DNA of 25,524 nt, taken from assembly GCA_044370375.1 (NCBI GenBank), contig JBILVQ010000015.1, forward strand, positions 1-25,524. The letters are read 5' to 3'. A program made the translations under genes and the position numbers. Under the pieces are notes generated by a model. It worked only from the letters and a program-made list of their open reading frames with translations, made no database searches and was not told the DNA's origin. Shown one piece after another: positions 24,389 through 25,524 of this stretch (position 1 is its first letter; the number at the start of each line of letters is the position of its first letter). This DNA is from JBILVQ01 sp044370375. Lineage in GTDB: Bacteria; Bacteroidota; Bacteroidia; UBA4408.

Positions 24389-25524
24389 TTAGTTAGATAG
24401 TATGATCTTCTTGCTCAGCATTTGATTCTGAACCTTCACCTTCACAAAATAAAGTCCGGAGGCTAAATCCAATTCAACGGCCAATCGCTTTCCACTGAAT
24501 TTTGCCTCATTGGTTATTCTTCTGCCCATCATATCCTCAATCCACCAAGAAACATTCCCTTGTGTATTTTCCGATAATACTATTTCAAAGTTTCCTTGAT
24601 TAGGGTTGGGTTGCACGGTTAAGGCATTTGATAGATTTGAATCCTCTTTTATTCCATCAGGATTCAAAACAGTATTATTCTCCGCATTGTTGGATGATGA
24701 ACGCAAGAATTGTGTTCTTGTACTCACGCAGGCACTTGACAATACTGCTTCCACTCTGTAAACAGTATTTAATCCCGCAACCGGATTGTCATCAACATAA
24801 TAAGAGATGGGCGCTGTTACCGAATCAAGTAAACTTAAATTCGCAACAGAGCTTCCTGAATAAATGAGGTACGAAGTAATATTTTGAGACTGACCTTGGT
24901 ACTCCGACCAACTTAAGAAACGATCGGTTCCCACTCCCGGTGCAACTTGTAAGTGAATTGATCTTACAAAGTTTGATGGTGCTGATTCGCCTCCACAAGT
25001 ATCCAACACCGATATTTTGTAGCGGTCGGGATTTAAATCGGCAGCCGATGCAATATCTTCATACTCACTTAAACTATCGTAGGCAACGGATGTTATTTTT
25101 GAATAATTACTGCTGTTGTAAGGAACCTCTTTGTAAACAAAGAACGAATCTATCTCCGTGCTCAATGGCTTCTCCCAAACTACTGTATGAAAGTTGTTTG
25201 TTGGGTTAACCGTTATCATGCATATTTCGGTTGTTGGAACAAGCGATGAAGCAATGTTTACCGGAAGCGAAACAGCATCGCACCCAACAGCACCCTGACC
25301 TGTTACATAGTAAGTCCCCGCAACGTTTACATTGATTGAATTGCCTGTTTGTCCTGTGTTCCAAACATAAGAGGCAAAGTTGCCTGTGGCAGTTAAGGTA
25401 GCATTTAATTGTCCGCAAAAACCATTGCCTCCTGCAACCGCAATAAGCGGTGGCGTTTGAGCAGGTAAATTGAAATTAACATTTACAGGGGCCGAGGCAA
25501 CTGCACATCCTAAAACATTGGTGG
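24389..25524 (-). CDS. T9SS cargo protein, C-terminal part (continues beyond the window)
   Basis: The frame is open from the window edge to the stop at 24389 (378 full codons), so the true start lies outside; the internal ATG at 25219 is only a methionine within C-M-I-T-V-N. The visible part covers an Ig-like domain with C-G-Q-L-N-A-T-L-T-A-T-G, the FN3-like pair of the shared stalk, and a T9SS domain (V-Q-P-N-P-N-Q-G-N-F, W-W-I-E-D-M-M-G-R-R-I, L-A-S-G-L-Y-F-V-K-V, final K-K-I-I-L-S-N). It is nearly identical to the same region of the 17122-20895 protein up to N-P-D-G-I-K-E-D, after which the sorting domains are clearly different sequences. It is presumably another giant secreted protein with its own N-terminal head. 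Confidence 0.9.
   Translation of the reverse strand, partial: TNVLGCAVASAPVNVNFNLPAQTPPLIAVAGGNGFCGQLNATLTATGNFASYVWNTGQTGNSINVNVAGTYYVTGQGAVGCDAVSLPVNIASSLVPTTEICMITVNPTNNFHTVVWEKPLSTEIDSFFVYKEVPYNSSNYSKITSVAYDSLSEYEDIASAADLNPDRYKISVLDTCGGESAPSNFVRSIHLQVAPGVGTDRFLSWSEYQGQSQNITSYLIYSGSSVANLSLLDSVTAPISYYVDDNPVAGLNTVYRVEAVLSSACVSTRTQFLRSSSNNAENNTVLNPDGIKEDSNLSNALTVQPNPNQGNFEIVLSENTQGNVSWWIEDMMGRRITNEAKFSGKRLAVELDLASGLYFVKVKVQNQMLSKKIILSN
24641..25524 (-). repeat. long direct repeat, copy 2 (truncated by window edge)
   Basis: Counterpart of 17371-18254 at an offset of 7270, same orientation, about 96% identical without gaps. The differences are scattered, many at third codon positions (for example 24729-24734 and 25013 against their partners), so both copies appear to be under coding constraint. 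The repeat probably continues past 25524. Confidence 0.95.

Noticed and set aside
24389..25219. A complete 276-residue gene starting at the ATG at 25219
   Set aside because: The frame stays open to the window edge and the upstream codons match the homologous protein, so this ATG is internal.
17371..25524. The long direct repeat and enclosed genes as a composite transposon
   Set aside because: No transposase, no terminal inverted repeats, and the repeat is coding sequence of two paralogous genes.

Overview
The window looks like a chromosomal segment of a member of the Bacteroidota. Six of the eleven complete or partial genes encode secreted proteins with an N-terminal signal peptide and a C-terminal type IX secretion system (T9SS) sorting domain of the 'PNPNNGxF ... 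GRxI ... AGxYxxxI ... KxI' type. Promoter-like sites resemble the phylum's TTG / TAnnTTTG elements, Shine-Dalgarno sequences are largely absent, and base composition is AT-rich. Class or genus cannot be fixed from the sequence alone.

Left part (1-7677, mostly plus strand). A minus-strand fragment at the edge is the N-terminus of a GH3-family (auxin-responsive promoter-like) protein. Divergent from it lies a small secreted protein with a T9SS domain. A solitary paaA (catalytic subunit of phenylacetyl-CoA epoxidase) follows, with its own -7 promoter element and a strong terminator and no other paa genes around it. Next is a 1114-residue secreted protein with a Ycf48/BNR-type propeller and Ig-like domains, closed by another strong terminator. 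A translationally overlapping LytS-type sensor kinase / LytTR response regulator pair ends the rightward block.

Right part (7717-25524, all minus strand). A bidirectional terminator separates the kinase/regulator pair from a long leftward array read from high to low coordinates: a partial T9SS cargo protein cut by the window edge, an O-antigen ligase/polymerase-like membrane protein with a TPR tail, a 359-residue secreted protein, and three giant secreted proteins (1257, 1435 and 1649 residues). The three giants and the partial gene share a C-terminal block of about 540 residues: PKD domain, two Ig-like domains, an FN3-like pair and a T9SS domain with an unusual W-x-E-D motif. Each complete giant carries a different N-terminal head: a tandem PKD array, a Reg_prop propeller plus an uncharacterised Bacteroidota domain, or thirteen to fourteen TIGR03803 repeats. 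The array reads as a modular surface-protein family: variable heads on a common stalk, exported by T9SS.

Most interesting observations: (i) an indel-free, about 96% identical direct repeat between the 17122-20895 gene and the partial gene, stopping sharply at the linker before the sorting domain, which suggests recent duplication or gene conversion; (ii) a PKD array in which cysteines are lost as a pair, predicting the disulfide pairing; (iii) a possible promoter with a homopolymeric T spacer ahead of the 359-residue cargo gene; (iv) a possibly leaderless kinase transcript; (v) an orphan paaA. No CRISPR array, tRNA, rRNA, insertion sequence or phage gene was seen.
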